A DNA stretch of 64,000 bases from RHKX01 sp963745755 (GTDB lineage Bacteria > Actinomycetota > Thermoleophilia > Solirubrobacterales > 70-9): contig CAVUYP010000001.1 of assembly GCA_963745755.1 (NCBI GenBank), forward strand, positions 1,426,001 to 1,490,000, written 5' to 3'. A program made the translations under genes and the position numbers. This document shows positions 1 to 9,068 of the stretch, piece by piece. The number at the start of each line of letters is the position of its first letter. Position 1 is the stretch's first letter. The notes beneath the pieces were generated by a model. It made no database searches. It was not told the origin of the DNA and was given only the letters and a program-made list of their open reading frames with translations.

Positions 1-759
1 AACCGGACCTCGCCGTTTGCCTTCACCGGCAACAAGTTCGAGTTCCGGGCGCTCGGGTCGAGCATGTCGCTCGCCTTCCCGAACACGGTCCTGAACACGA
101 TCGCCGCCGAGGCGATCGACGACCTCGCCGGCAAGCTGGAGGCGAAGATCGCGGCCGGCGAGGAGCCCGGCGCCGCCGTATCCGCGGTCGTCAAGGAGAG
201 CTACTCGGCCAACAAGGAGATCTGCTTCGGCGGCGACAACTACTCCGAGGAGTGGCACGCCGAGGCCGAGCAGCGCGGGCTCAAGAATCTGCGGACTACG
301 CCCGACGCGCTCCCCGAGGTGATCGCCCCGGACACGGTCGCGGCCTTCGAGAAGTACAACGTGCTCTCGAAGCGTGAGCTCGAGGCCCGGTTCGAGGTCT
401 GGATCGAGCAGTACTCGGTGCGCGCCAATATCGAGGCGGAGACGGCCCGGTCGATCGCGAAGACGATGCTGCTGCCGGCGGCGGTCCGCTACGCGGCCGA
501 GGTCGATGCGGCCTCGGTCGACGGCATCGCCGCGGAGCTGCGGCCGCTGATCGAGGCCTTCGTCGCCAGAATCGGCGAGCTCGAGCAGGCGAACGTCTAC
601 CCGGACGGCATCGAGGGGCTGGAGCTCGCCGAGTACGCGCGCGACAAGCAGCTGGCGAAGATGCACGAGGTCCGCGAGGTGGCCGACGCCCTCGAGCTGA
701 TCGTCGCCGACGATCTCTGGCCGCTGCCGAAGTACTCGGAGATCCTCTTCATCAAGTAG
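1..759 (+). CDS. glnN: Glutamine synthetase type III, C-terminal part (5' end outside window)
   Basis: The reading frame is open from base 1 and ends at TAG 757-759. It begins with NRTSPFAFTGNKFEFR, the conserved active-site region of type III glutamine synthetases (GlnN), followed by the helical C-terminal region typical of that family (SYSANKEICFGGDNYSEEW; KYNVLSKRELEARFEVW). The enzyme makes glutamine from glutamate, ammonia and ATP in the cytoplasm. About 252 C-terminal residues are visible of a family length near 700, so the gene is cut by the window edge and not truncated in nature as far as can be seen. Two hairpins and a palindromic repeat follow it. Confidence 0.93.
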   Translation, partial: NRTSPFAFTGNKFEFRALGSSMSLAFPNTVLNTIAAEAIDDLAGKLEAKIAAGEEPGAAVSAVVKESYSANKEICFGGDNYSEEWHAEAEQRGLKNLRTTPDALPEVIAPDTVAAFEKYNVLSKRELEARFEVWIEQYSVRANIEAETARSIAKTMLLPAAVRYAAEVDAASVDGIAAELRPLIEAFVARIGELEQANVYPDGIEGLELAEYARDKQLAKMHEVREVADALELIVADDLWPLPKYSEILFIK

Positions 760-765
760 GTACCT

Positions 766-802
766 CCGGCGGGATGCCCCGCTTCGCGTCCGCTCCCGCC
801 GG
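766..802. terminator. GC hairpin just after glnN
   Basis: The arms at 766-774 (CCGGCGGGA) and 794-802 (TCCCGCCGG) are a perfect 9-bp inverted repeat, 7 nt after the glnN stop. No T-run follows, so this is at most an actinobacterial-style terminator or RNA-stabilising hairpin. Confidence 0.45.
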
Positions 803-833
803 GCGGCGCGGTGAACCGAACGGGATGACATCT

Positions 834-860
834 GTGCCCGCCCCAGCCGCGGGCGGGCAC
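834..860. terminator. Second GC hairpin between glnN and the DUF1330 gene
   Basis: The arms at 834-842 (GTGCCCGCC) and 852-860 (GGCGGGCAC) form a perfect 9-bp stem with a 9-nt loop. There is no T-run. It lies directly before the palindromic repeat at 870-921, so three inverted repeats are stacked in this 183-bp gap. Confidence 0.4.
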
Positions 861-869
861 ACCGCTCAA

Positions 870-921
870 CGCCGAGGTCGAGCAAAAGCGCAACTATTGC
901 CCGTTTCCTCGACCTCGGCGG
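870..921. repeat. 52-bp near-palindromic dispersed repeat, copy 1
   Basis: Outer arms CGCCGAGGTCGAG (870-882) and CTCGACCTCGGCG (908-920) are complementary, and the centre holds a weaker inner dyad around AGTTGC/GCAACT. A second 52-bp copy lies at 9565-9616 and matches at 42 of 52 positions by my hand alignment, with both arms nearly identical. Being intergenic, of identical length and palindromic, it resembles a REP-like or small non-autonomous element. It could also act as a transcription terminator. Confidence 0.7.
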
Positions 922-942
922 AGGTCCAATAGGATCGCGCCG

Positions 943-1329
943 ATGTCCGATCAGCCCGAAGCCGAGCAGCTCAACCCGGCGGCGTTCGAGGAGTTCCTGG
1001 CGCGATCGCGGTCGGGGGACGACGGACCGATCGTGATGTTGAACCTGATCGCGGTGAGGCCGGACGGCGGCCTCGAGAAGTACATGGAGTACGGCGAGGC
1101 GGTGGCGCCGATCCTCGCCGGCGTCGGCGGCAAACCGGCGTTCATGGGCAGGGGCAGCAGCTCGCTGATCGGCGGCGAGCGGGTCTGGGACCTCGTCCTG
1201 CTCGTCGAGTACCCGAGCCGTGCGGCGTTCCTGGAGATGATCGGCTCGCCCGAGTACCAGGCGATCGCCCACCTGCGCTCCGAGGCGCTGGTCGCCTCGG
1301 AGTTGCATCCCCTCGACGTCGGGGGCTGA
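943..1329 (+). CDS. DUF1330-like ferredoxin-fold protein
   Basis: A 128-residue cytoplasmic protein. The core GPIVMLNLIAVRPDGGLEKYMEYGEAVAPIL, then LLVEYPSRAAFLEMIGSPEYQAI, matches the small dimeric alpha/beta-barrel family DUF1330 (related to antibiotic-biosynthesis monooxygenases). The family's reaction is not established. The gene ends 3 nt from the convergent flavin monooxygenase gene. The ATG at 943 fits the family start. Confidence 0.75.
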   Translation: MSDQPEAEQLNPAAFEEFLARSRSGDDGPIVMLNLIAVRPDGGLEKYMEYGEAVAPILAGVGGKPAFMGRGSSSLIGGERVWDLVLLVEYPSRAAFLEMIGSPEYQAIAHLRSEALVASELHPLDVGG

Positions 1330-1332
1330 GCC

Positions 1333-2676
1333 TCAGCCGGCGACGGCGACCGGCTGCTCGGCGGCATCGGCGCGATCGCGCCCCGCCTCGAGCTCACCGG
1401 CGAGGTCGCGCATGTAGTCGTCGTAGTCGACCTGGATCGTGTGCCGCTTCGACGCCACGTAGCGCTTCTTCATCTTCCTGCGCTTGGCGGCTATGTCGGC
1501 CTCCATCTGCGACCGCGCCGGCAGCCGGAAGCGGCCGCGCAGCGCCTCGCCGATCAGGATCGACTGCCGCTCGGCGATCGGCATGATCGCCCCGAGCGGC
1601 TGGACGAGGCCGAGGAAGAACAGGTTCTCGTGCTCGGGGTGGAACATGAACTTGTAGAGCGGCAGCTCGTTGTCCCTGGCGGCGACGAAGTCCTCGTCGA
1701 AGAACGGGAACGTGATCTTGTAGCCGGTGCAGTAGACGACGAGGTCGGCGTGGACCTCGCTGCCGTCGGTGAAGCGGACGACGTCGCCGTCGAGCGCGGC
1801 GATGTTCGGCTTCGGCGTGATCGCTCCGTGGGCGAGACGGTCGAGGATCCGCCCGCTGACGGTCGGGTGTGCGTGCGCGAACTTGTGGTCCGGCTCGGGC
1901 AGCCCGTAATTCTCCATCCGGCCGACGTTGAACTTGAGCAGCTGGGCCATCAGCGGGAAGCGGACCCAGCTCGGGATCCACTCGGCGCCGCCGATCTGGT
2001 CGACCGGCTTGCCGAACAGGTACTTGGGGATGATGTAGGCGCCGCGGCGGGCCGCCAGGTACGTGTTGCGGGCGTGGTAGGAGGCGTCGACGGCGATGTC
2101 CATCGCCGAGTTGCCCATGCCGAGCACGACGACGTCCTTGTCGGCGATCTGGGTCTCCTCCTCGTAGAAGTGCGAGTGCATCTGCTCGCCCGTGAAGCTG
2201 TCGCTGCCGGGGAACGGCGGCTCCGGCCAGCGCGGGTCCCAGTGGTGGCCGTTGGCGACGATCACCGCGTCGTAGACCTCGGTCTCGCCCTCGGTGGTAC
2301 GGATCTCATAGCCACCGTCGCCGAGCTGGGAGACGTGGTCGACGCCGACCCCGAAGCGAATCCGGTCGCGGAATCCGAAGTGGTCTACGTAGTCGTCGAA
2401 GTAGCGGGCGATGTGATCGTGGCGGGGGAAGTCCGGATACGACTTCGGCATCGGGAAGTCGGAGAACTCCATGCGCTCGCGCGACGTGTTGATGTGCAGC
2501 GAGCGATACGACGAGGAGATTCCGTTGACGTTCTGGAAGACCCAGTTGCCGCCGACCCGGTCGCCGAGCTCGTAGCAGTCGAACGGCAGCCCGCGCTCGT
2601 GCAGCGCCTTGGCGGCGGCGATGCCGCTCGAGCCGGCGCCGATCAGGCAGGTTCTGGGTGCTTCGCTGGAGCTCAT
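1333..2676 (-). CDS. Flavin-containing monooxygenase (FMO family)
   Basis: A 447-residue protein starting at ATG 2676; the open frame further upstream is arginine-rich shadow sequence. An FAD-binding GAGSSG lies at about residues 13-18, the FMO fingerprint FTGEQMHSHFY in the middle, and an NADPH-binding GMGNSAMD follows. These enzymes add one oxygen to N, S or ketone substrates using NADPH and O2; a Baeyer-Villiger role is possible and the substrate is unknown. The start lies 53 bp from the divergent peptidase start, leaving room for a shared promoter region. Confidence 0.88.
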   Translation of the reverse strand: MSSSEAPRTCLIGAGSSGIAAAKALHERGLPFDCYELGDRVGGNWVFQNVNGISSSYRSLHINTSRERMEFSDFPMPKSYPDFPRHDHIARYFDDYVDHFGFRDRIRFGVGVDHVSQLGDGGYEIRTTEGETEVYDAVIVANGHHWDPRWPEPPFPGSDSFTGEQMHSHFYEEETQIADKDVVVLGMGNSAMDIAVDASYHARNTYLAARRGAYIIPKYLFGKPVDQIGGAEWIPSWVRFPLMAQLLKFNVGRMENYGLPEPDHKFAHAHPTVSGRILDRLAHGAITPKPNIAALDGDVVRFTDGSEVHADLVVYCTGYKITFPFFDEDFVAARDNELPLYKFMFHPEHENLFFLGLVQPLGAIMPIAERQSILIGEALRGRFRLPARSQMEADIAAKRRKMKKRYVASKRHTIQVDYDDYMRDLAGELEAGRDRADAAEQPVAVAG

Positions 2677-2729
2677 CGGGTCTGTCGTGAATTGCAGGTT
2701 ACCCCCCGGAGGTCTGTCACGATGACGGC

Positions 2730-4277
2730 GTGAGAAGCAACCCCCTCGCCGCCGCGAGCGGCACCGTCCTGGCCGTCGCAACCCTCCTGCTCGCCGCCGC
2801 GGCGCCCGCCTCGGCGGCGTTCGAGCCCGGCTCGAAGTCGCTCGGCGACCCGATCTTTCCGCAGATCGGCAACGGCGGCTACGACGCCCGCCACTACGAG
2901 ATCGACCTCGACTACGACCCGGTCGCGAACAGCTTCGCACCCGGCACGAAGACGACGATCATCGCGAAGGCGACGCAGGGACTCTCTCGCTTCAGCCTCG
3001 ACTTTCAGCGCGATCTGCGGATCGACTCCGTCGCGGTCGACGGCGTCGCCGCCGCCAAGGTCGGTCGCGCCGACGCGAAGCCCCGGCTCAGCTCGAACCC
3101 CGAGGTGACGCAGCCCGCGAAGCTGACGATCACCCCGGCGACCGGCATCCGCCGGGGCCGGCGGTTCACCGTCGAGGTCGCCTACCACGGCGTGCCGGCG
3201 GCGATCGTCGACGCCGACACCTCGCTGGAGGGCTGGGTCCAGGCGTGCTCGTCGCCGGGCAATTGCGACGGATCCTTCACCGTCAACGAGCCGATCGGGG
3301 CGCAGAGCTGGTACCCGGCCAACAACCATCCCTCCGACAAGGCCACCTTCACCCTCCACACCACCGCGCCGGCCGCCTATACGGCGATCGGCGGCGGCAG
3401 GCAGGCATCGCGCGTCGACAACGGTGACGGCACCGCGACGACGACCTGGGCCGAGGATTCGCCGATGGCGACCTACCTGGCGACCGGGACCGTCGGCCTG
3501 TTCGACGTCGACACGGCGACGATGACCGACCACAGCGACGGCGCCTCGATCCCTACCTTCACCGCGATCGACAGCGCCGGGCCCGCGCAGCGCAAGGCCG
3601 ACGTCGCCGCGACCGCCGCGCGGATCCCGGCGATGGTCAACTTCCTGTCGGCCCGCTTCGGGCCCTACCCGTTCGCGACCGTCGGCCTCGTAGCCGACTG
3701 GGTCCCGGACGTCGGCTACACGCTCGAGAACCAGACGAAGCCGCACTTCTCCGGCGACCGCGACGGGCCCGCCGCCGACAGCTCCACGCTCGCCCATGAG
3801 CTCGCCCACCAGTGGATGGGCGACAGCATCTCGCCCTCGAACTGGAGCGTGATCTGGTTCAACGAGGGCTGGGCGACGTTCGCCGAGGTGCTGTTCGACA
3901 GCAAGGTCGACGGATCCGACCTGACGCCGCCGAAGTTCTTCCGGGCGGTCTACGACGCGAAGCCGAAGCACTGGAAGACCGCCCCGGCGATCCTCGACGG
4001 GGACCCGGCGAAGCTGTTCGACGGCTTCGTCGTCTACAACCGGCCGGGGGCGATGCTGCAGGGGCTGCGGATGATCATCGGCGGCAAGCGGTTCTTCGCC
4101 TTCGCCCGCCACCTCAACGACCGCCACGGCTACGGCAACGTCAACCGCGGCCAGTTCGTCAGGGAGGCGAAGCGGGCGAGCGGCCTGCACGGCCGCAAGC
4201 TCCGGCGGCTCGGCGACTACCTGCGTCAGTGGCTGCTCTGGGAGAAGCGTCCGAACCTCACCCCGGCCGACTTCTAG
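2730..4277 (+). CDS. Secreted M1-family zinc metallopeptidase
   Basis: A 515-residue protein with a GTG start and a signal peptide (hydrophobic stretch ending APASAA, about residue 30). The zinc site is HELAHQ (H356, E357, H360) with the third ligand E379 in NEGWATF, matching HExxH-x18-E. VGYTLENQTK is the exopeptidase GxMEN-like motif in variant form. It lacks the long C-terminal HEAT-like domain of PepN, so it is the short secreted form found in actinobacteria. It probably removes N-terminal residues from extracellular peptides, as does the TAP-like hydrolase encoded 51 bp downstream. Confidence 0.9.
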   Translation: MRSNPLAAASGTVLAVATLLLAAAAPASAAFEPGSKSLGDPIFPQIGNGGYDARHYEIDLDYDPVANSFAPGTKTTIIAKATQGLSRFSLDFQRDLRIDSVAVDGVAAAKVGRADAKPRLSSNPEVTQPAKLTITPATGIRRGRRFTVEVAYHGVPAAIVDADTSLEGWVQACSSPGNCDGSFTVNEPIGAQSWYPANNHPSDKATFTLHTTAPAAYTAIGGGRQASRVDNGDGTATTTWAEDSPMATYLATGTVGLFDVDTATMTDHSDGASIPTFTAIDSAGPAQRKADVAATAARIPAMVNFLSARFGPYPFATVGLVADWVPDVGYTLENQTKPHFSGDRDGPAADSSTLAHELAHQWMGDSISPSNWSVIWFNEGWATFAEVLFDSKVDGSDLTPPKFFRAVYDAKPKHWKTAPAILDGDPAKLFDGFVVYNRPGAMLQGLRMIIGGKRFFAFARHLNDRHGYGNVNRGQFVREAKRASGLHGRKLRRLGDYLRQWLLWEKRPNLTPADF

Positions 4278-4328
4278 GCCGGCCGCGGGCTTGACGGTGG
4301 CGTTCGCAGCCGACGAGACTGCGGGCCG

Positions 4329-5747
4329 ATGAGAGCGCTCGCGACCATCGCCGCAGCGGCAACCCTCGCCGTCCTCGCCGGCTGCGGCGGCTCCGGCGAC
4401 GCGACCGGCGAAGCAGATCCGGGCGGCGGCGCGCCCGGCGTTGCCGCCCGGCTCGGCCCCTGCGACCGCCAGCCGCGGATCGACCGGTTCCGCTGCGGCA
4501 CCGTCACCGTGCCCAAGTACCGCTCGGCACCGGACCGAGGCAGCTTCGAGATCGGCTTCGCGGTTCGCAGGCGCACCGACCTGAAGTCGCCGTCGCAGGG
4601 CGCGATCTTCGCCGTCGAGGGCGGCCCCGGGTTCGCGAGCACCGGCTCGGCCGCCACCTACCGGAACCTCTTCGCCGATCTTCTCGACCACCGCGACCTC
4701 GTCCTCGTCGACATGCGCGGGACCGGGCTGTCGGGGCCGATCGACTGCCCGAACCTGCAGCGCGGTACCGCCCCCGACTGGATCGGGGTCGGCGAGTGCG
4801 GTCGCCGCCTCGGCGGCGACTTCGAGGCCTACAACACCGGCGCCGCAGCCGAGGACCTCGACGCCGTTCGCGCGGGGCTCGGCTACGAGCGACTCGCCCT
4901 CTACGGCGACTCCTACGGGACCTACCTCGGCCAGTCCTACGCCTTCCGCCATCCGGACCGGCTCGAGGCGGTCGTCCTCGACGGCGCCTACCCGGTCCGC
5001 GGCGAGAGCCCCTGGTACCCGAGCCTGATCCGCAGCGGCAACCGCGACTTCGCGATCGCCTGCCGGCGCTCGCCCTCCTGCCCTGCCGGCGCGAGCAAGC
5101 GGCTCGAGCGCCAGGCGGAGGCGATGCGCAACCGCGGCATGAACCCGGGGACGCTGATCGACGCGATCGCCGACAGCGCCTACGGGCCGCCGCAGAGCTA
5201 CCTCGACGTCGAACGCGCCGGCCGCGCCCTGCTCGACGGCGACGACCAGCCCTGGATCGATCTCAACGGCGACCTCCGCGTCGCCTACGGCAAGCCGCGC
5301 CGCTACGACTACGCGACCGAGCTCGTCGTCGGCTGCAACGACTACCCGATGATCTGGGACAAGTCGGCCACCGAGCCGGAGCGGCGGGCGCAGCTCGAGG
5401 AGGCGATCCGCGCCCACGATCGCGGCGCGTTCGAGCCGTTCACGCCGCGCGAGGTGGCGATCGGCTCGACGGTCGGCTACCTCGAGTGCCTGACCTGGCC
5501 GCAGCCGACCGGGCTCAGCGAGCCGCCGGTCCCCGAGGGCGCCGAGCCGACCGGCGCTCCGGTCCTCGTCGTCAACGGCGAGCTCGACGACCTGACGACG
5601 CCGCGCGAGGGGGCCACCGTCGCCGCGGAGTTCCCGGACTCGCAGCGGTTCATCGGCCGCAACGCCGGCCACGTCGACGCCCTCTACCACGTCACCGGCC
5701 CCTCGGCGCGGGCGATCCGCAGGTTCCTGCGCCGCGAGCTCGGTTAG
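4329..5747 (+). CDS. TAP-like alpha/beta-hydrolase lipoprotein, paralog 1
   Basis: A 472-residue protein. A lipobox (VLAGC, Cys about residue 19) indicates a membrane-anchored lipoprotein. An oxyanion-hole region EGGPGF, a nucleophile elbow GDSYGT (Ser about 195), the acid region NGELDDLTTP and a histidine in NAGHVDALY give a full catalytic triad of the tripeptidyl-aminopeptidase/proline-iminopeptidase type. It likely cleaves N-terminal peptides outside the membrane. A clear paralog sits at 21682-23160. A two-gene unit with the M1 peptidase is plausible. Confidence 0.87.
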   Translation: MRALATIAAAATLAVLAGCGGSGDATGEADPGGGAPGVAARLGPCDRQPRIDRFRCGTVTVPKYRSAPDRGSFEIGFAVRRRTDLKSPSQGAIFAVEGGPGFASTGSAATYRNLFADLLDHRDLVLVDMRGTGLSGPIDCPNLQRGTAPDWIGVGECGRRLGGDFEAYNTGAAAEDLDAVRAGLGYERLALYGDSYGTYLGQSYAFRHPDRLEAVVLDGAYPVRGESPWYPSLIRSGNRDFAIACRRSPSCPAGASKRLERQAEAMRNRGMNPGTLIDAIADSAYGPPQSYLDVERAGRALLDGDDQPWIDLNGDLRVAYGKPRRYDYATELVVGCNDYPMIWDKSATEPERRAQLEEAIRAHDRGAFEPFTPREVAIGSTVGYLECLTWPQPTGLSEPPVPEGAEPTGAPVLVVNGELDDLTTPREGATVAAEFPDSQRFIGRNAGHVDALYHVTGPSARAIRRFLRRELG

Positions 5748-5756
5748 CGACGCGAC

Positions 5757-6893
5757 TCAGGCCGGTCGCGGCGCGGCCGGCGTACGGGCGATCGAGAGCG
5801 CCGCGGTCAGCAGGATCGCCGACGGCGGGAAGCGGACGTCGCCGGGCTCGTCGGCGGCGAGCTCGTCGGCGCGCGCAAGCAGCGTGTGGATCTGGTCGAG
5901 CAGCGGCCGTGCCTCGTCGTCGCCGCAGGCGTCGCAGGCGAGCCGCGCCAGCGAGACCGGCTCGGCCGGCCGGGTGCCGATGACGACCTGCGAGACGGCG
6001 CCGACGAGGTGGTCGACGACGCGCTCGAGATGAGGGCTGATCGGCTCCGCCTCGCCGAGTGGCCGATCGTGCTGTTCGAGATCCGCGCCGGCCAGCACCC
6101 GTTCGATCTGGCCGCCGGCGATCGAGCGCAGCGCCGCCGGCCCGACGCCGGCCTGGATCGCGAAGCGGAGGTGGGTCACCGCCGAGTTGATCGGCCGCCC
6201 ATACGGCGAGTCGCTGGCCCAGACGATCTGTCCGGAGGGAACGAGCTTGAACATCGCCATCATGTCGCCGGGGCTCCACCACGCCGTGTCGACGAGCAGG
6301 TTCGGGTGCTCCGGCATCTCCTCCCAGATCCAGGCAAGGTCGGAAACGGCGGCGTGGGCGAGGATCAGCCGGGCGTCGGGGTGGCGGCGGGTGAGGACGA
6401 CCGCGTTCTCGCCGAGCGCCGGAATCCCGCGGCCGGCATGGATCAGGATCGGCAGGCGCCGCTCGTCGGCGAGCGCGAACAGGTCCGCGACGACGGGCTC
6501 CTCGAGCGTGAAGCCCTCGGCCCGCGGGTGCAGCTTGATGCCGCGGGCGCCGGCATCGAGGCAGCGGGTCGCCTCGGCGACCGCGTCGGCGCGCGGATCG
6601 ACCCGGCAGAAGGCGACGAGCCGGTCGGGCGCGGCGGCGGCGGCGGCGAGGACGTGGTCGTTGGCGGCCGGATAGCCGTCCGGCTCGTGCATCGGGAAGG
6701 TGACGGCCCGCGCCGCGACCGGGTCGAGCGCGTCGAGCAACTCGTCGGCCTCCTGGCGGTAGCCGTCGGGGTCGTTGCGGCCGAGGTGGGTGTGGGCGTC
6801 GTAGAGGGTCGCGTCGCCGAGCAACTCGGCGATCGGCTCCCACCACGGCGCCAGCGCCCGGTCGATCGGCTCGAGGCTGGCGGCGCTAGGCAT
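5757..6893 (-). CDS. Amidohydrolase-family (TIM-barrel) metal-dependent hydrolase
   Basis: A 378-residue protein starting at ATG 6893, overlapping the end of the upstream aminotransferase gene by 8 nt, which suggests translational coupling. YDAHTHLG near the N-terminus gives the HxH metal motif, with later IKLHPRAEGF, LILAHAAVSD and WASDSPYG supplying the usual His/Asp ligands of the amidohydrolase-2 group. It hydrolyses or decarboxylates an unknown substrate. It is the last gene of a three-gene operon with a C-S lyase and an LLM monooxygenase. Confidence 0.82.
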   Translation of the reverse strand: MPSAASLEPIDRALAPWWEPIAELLGDATLYDAHTHLGRNDPDGYRQEADELLDALDPVAARAVTFPMHEPDGYPAANDHVLAAAAAAPDRLVAFCRVDPRADAVAEATRCLDAGARGIKLHPRAEGFTLEEPVVADLFALADERRLPILIHAGRGIPALGENAVVLTRRHPDARLILAHAAVSDLAWIWEEMPEHPNLLVDTAWWSPGDMMAMFKLVPSGQIVWASDSPYGRPINSAVTHLRFAIQAGVGPAALRSIAGGQIERVLAGADLEQHDRPLGEAEPISPHLERVVDHLVGAVSQVVIGTRPAEPVSLARLACDACGDDEARPLLDQIHTLLARADELAADEPGDVRFPPSAILLTAALSIARTPAAPRPA

Positions 6894-8037
6894 CGACCGC
6901 CCTCGCGATCCGCTCGACGGCGGCGCGAACGAGATCCGGCGAGGTGCCGGCGTTGAGACGGACGTGATCCTCACCGCCGCGGCCGAACGACGGCCCGGAG
7001 CCGAGCGCGACCCGGCCGCGCTCGCAGATCGCCGCGGCCGGGTCGGCGCCGAGGCCGTAGGCGCCGAGGTCGATCCAGGCGAGGTAGCCGGCGGCGGGCG
7101 CGATCCAGCGGGCGCCCGGCAACTGCTCGCCGAGCAGCTCGCCGAGCAGCTGCCGGTTGTGGTCGATCACGGCGAGGACGTCGTCGAGCCAGTCGTCGCC
7201 GTGCCGGTAGGCCGCCTCCGAGGCGATCACGCCGAGGTGGCCGCAGTGGCGAGCCGCGAACGGGAGCTCGGCCGCGGCGCCGCGGGCCGGCTCGGCGGCG
7301 GTGACGATCTGCGCGCAGCCGAGGCCGGCGAGGTTGAACGTCTTCGAGGCCGAGACGAGCGCGATGCCGCGCTCCGCCGCCGCCTCGGAGACGGTCAGGA
7401 ACGGCACGTGCTCGGCGCCGGGGAGGACGAGCGGGGCGTGGATCTCGTCGGCGAGGATCCACGCCTCGTGCTCGGCGGCGAGCGCGGCGAGTGCCTCGAG
7501 CTCGGCACGGGTCGCCACCGTCCCGGTCGGGTTGTGGGGGTTGCAGAGCAGCATCGCCCGGGCGCCGCCGGCGAAGGCGGCGGCGACGCCGTCGAGATCG
7601 AGCTCGCGACCGCCGGCGAGCGGCACCTCGGCGACCCTGCAGCGAGCGTCGGGGACGAGGCTGAAGAACGGCGGGTAGACCGGTGGCGTGACGACGACGC
7701 GATCGCCGGGGTCGAGCAGGGTCCGCAGCAGGTCGGTCAGGCCGGCGACGACGTCGTTGCAGGCGATCACCGCCGCCGGATCGGGGCTCCAGCGCTGGCG
7801 CCGGGCGAGGAAGTCGCGCAGCGCGACAGCGAGGCCGGAGCCGTCGGGGTTTGCGTAGCCGGTGTCGTCGCGGTCGACGGCGTCGTGGAGCGCCCGCTTG
7901 ACCGGACCGGCCAGCGGGAAGTCCATCTCCGCCACCCAGGACGGCAGCACGTCCGCCTCGTAGCGGGTCCACTTGACGCTGCGGCGCTCGCGGAGGCGCT
8001 CGATCGGCAGGTCGGTCAGCTCGGTGGCGAGCGGCAC
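6886..8037 (-). CDS. PatB/MalY-type PLP aminotransferase, putative C-S lyase
   Basis: A 383-residue fold-type I PLP enzyme. RRSVKWTRYEADVLPSWVAEMDFPLA at the N-terminus is diagnostic of the PatB/MalY cystathionine beta-lyase-like branch. LLCNPHNPTGT, ILADEIHAPLVLPG and SASKTFNLAGLG (PLP lysine) follow. GTG 8037 is the only sensible start, lying 2 nt after the TGA of the upstream LLM gene. Expected chemistry is beta-elimination from S-alkyl-cysteines or cystathionine to pyruvate, ammonia and a thiol; the natural substrate is not known. Confidence 0.86.
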   Translation of the reverse strand: MPLATELTDLPIERLRERRSVKWTRYEADVLPSWVAEMDFPLAGPVKRALHDAVDRDDTGYANPDGSGLAVALRDFLARRQRWSPDPAAVIACNDVVAGLTDLLRTLLDPGDRVVVTPPVYPPFFSLVPDARCRVAEVPLAGGRELDLDGVAAAFAGGARAMLLCNPHNPTGTVATRAELEALAALAAEHEAWILADEIHAPLVLPGAEHVPFLTVSEAAAERGIALVSASKTFNLAGLGCAQIVTAAEPARGAAAELPFAARHCGHLGVIASEAAYRHGDDWLDDVLAVIDHNRQLLGELLGEQLPGARWIAPAAGYLAWIDLGAYGLGADPAAAICERGRVALGSGPSFGRGGEDHVRLNAGTSPDLVRAAVERIARAVDA

Positions 8038-8039
8038 GT

Positions 8040-9068
8040 TCAGGCGGGCACCTTCGCAGCCGTCCGCGGCTGCAGCGAGAACGCCTCGGCGAGCAACTCG
8101 TAGGAGCGGTGGCGGTCGGCGCTGTCGTGCACGTTGGTCATCGCCATCAGCTCGTCGGCGCCGCTGCGGGTGAGCAGCTCGTCGACGCGGTCGCGGACGG
8201 TCGGCGGCGAGCCGACGAGCATCCGCTCCGCCCGCCCGGGCCGGCGCGGCTGCTGCGGCCCCTCCTCGGCGAGGGCCTCCTCGATCGTCGGCAGCGGCGT
8301 CGGCCGGCCGGCGCGAAGCCGCCGGAAGGCGACCCGCGAGGGCGCGGCGATCCGCTCGGCGCTCTCGTCGTCGTCGGCGCAGACGATCGCGTGGGAGACG
8401 ATCGCGTGAGGCTCCGGGAACTCCGCCGAGGGCTGGAACTCGTTGCGATAGAGCCGTAGTGCGTCGACCGCCATCTCGGGGTTGATCTGAGCGGCGAACG
8501 CGAAACCAAGCCCCGCCGTGGCGGCGAGCTGCGCCGAGAAGTCGCTCGAGCCGAGCAGGAAGATCGGCGGCAGCGGCGCCTCGAATGGAGCCGCCCTGAC
8601 GTGGCTGAAGGCATGGCCCTCCGGCCAGGGCCGCTCGCCGGCGAAGGCGAGCAACTCGGCGAGCTGCTCGGGGAGATCGTTGGCGCTCATCGCCTCGCGG
8701 CTGCGCCGCAGCGCGAAGGCGGTCATCTGGTCGGTGCCGGGGGCGCGGCCGATGCCGAGGTCGATCCGATCGGGGAACAGCGCCGAGAGGACCTTGAACT
8801 GCTCGGCGACGCGGAGCGGGCTGTGGTTGGGCAGCATCACCCCGCCCGATCCGACGCGGATGCCGCCCGTGGCGGCGGCGACCTGGCCGATCATCAGCTC
8901 CGGCGAGGAGCTGGCGACCATCGCGCCGCCGTGGTGTTCGGCCAGCCAATAGCGGTTGAAGCCGAGCCGGTCGGCGTGGCGGGCGAGCTCGATCGTGTCG
9001 CGGAGGGCCTGCGATTCGGTCGAGCCGGAGACGACCGGCGAGAGATCGAGGACCGAGAGGGGAGGCAT
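8040..9068 (-). CDS. LLM-class flavin-dependent monooxygenase
   Basis: A 342-residue bacterial-luciferase-like protein. MPPLSVLDLSPVVSGST, RLGFNRYWLAEHHGG and GGIRVGSGGVMLPNHSPLRVAEQFKVL are hallmark segments of the LLM single-component group, and GIGRAPGTD follows. It oxidises an unknown substrate with FMNH2 and O2. It is the first gene of the operon with a C-S lyase and an amidohydrolase, which points to breakdown of a small organosulfur or amide compound (inference). Confidence 0.88.
   Translation of the reverse strand: MPPLSVLDLSPVVSGSTESQALRDTIELARHADRLGFNRYWLAEHHGGAMVASSSPELMIGQVAAATGGIRVGSGGVMLPNHSPLRVAEQFKVLSALFPDRIDLGIGRAPGTDQMTAFALRRSREAMSANDLPEQLAELLAFAGERPWPEGHAFSHVRAAPFEAPLPPIFLLGSSDFSAQLAATAGLGFAFAAQINPEMAVDALRLYRNEFQPSAEFPEPHAIVSHAIVCADDDESAERIAAPSRVAFRRLRAGRPTPLPTIEEALAEEGPQQPRRPGRAERMLVGSPPTVRDRVDELLTRSGADELMAMTNVHDSADRHRSYELLAEAFSLQPRTAAKVPA

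Noticed and set aside
2673..5690. A 1005-codon open frame on the minus strand
   Set aside because: It lies antisense to the M1 peptidase and TAP hydrolase, is rich in Arg/Ala/Val/Asp repeats without any domain, and owes its length to high GC content. It is a shadow frame.
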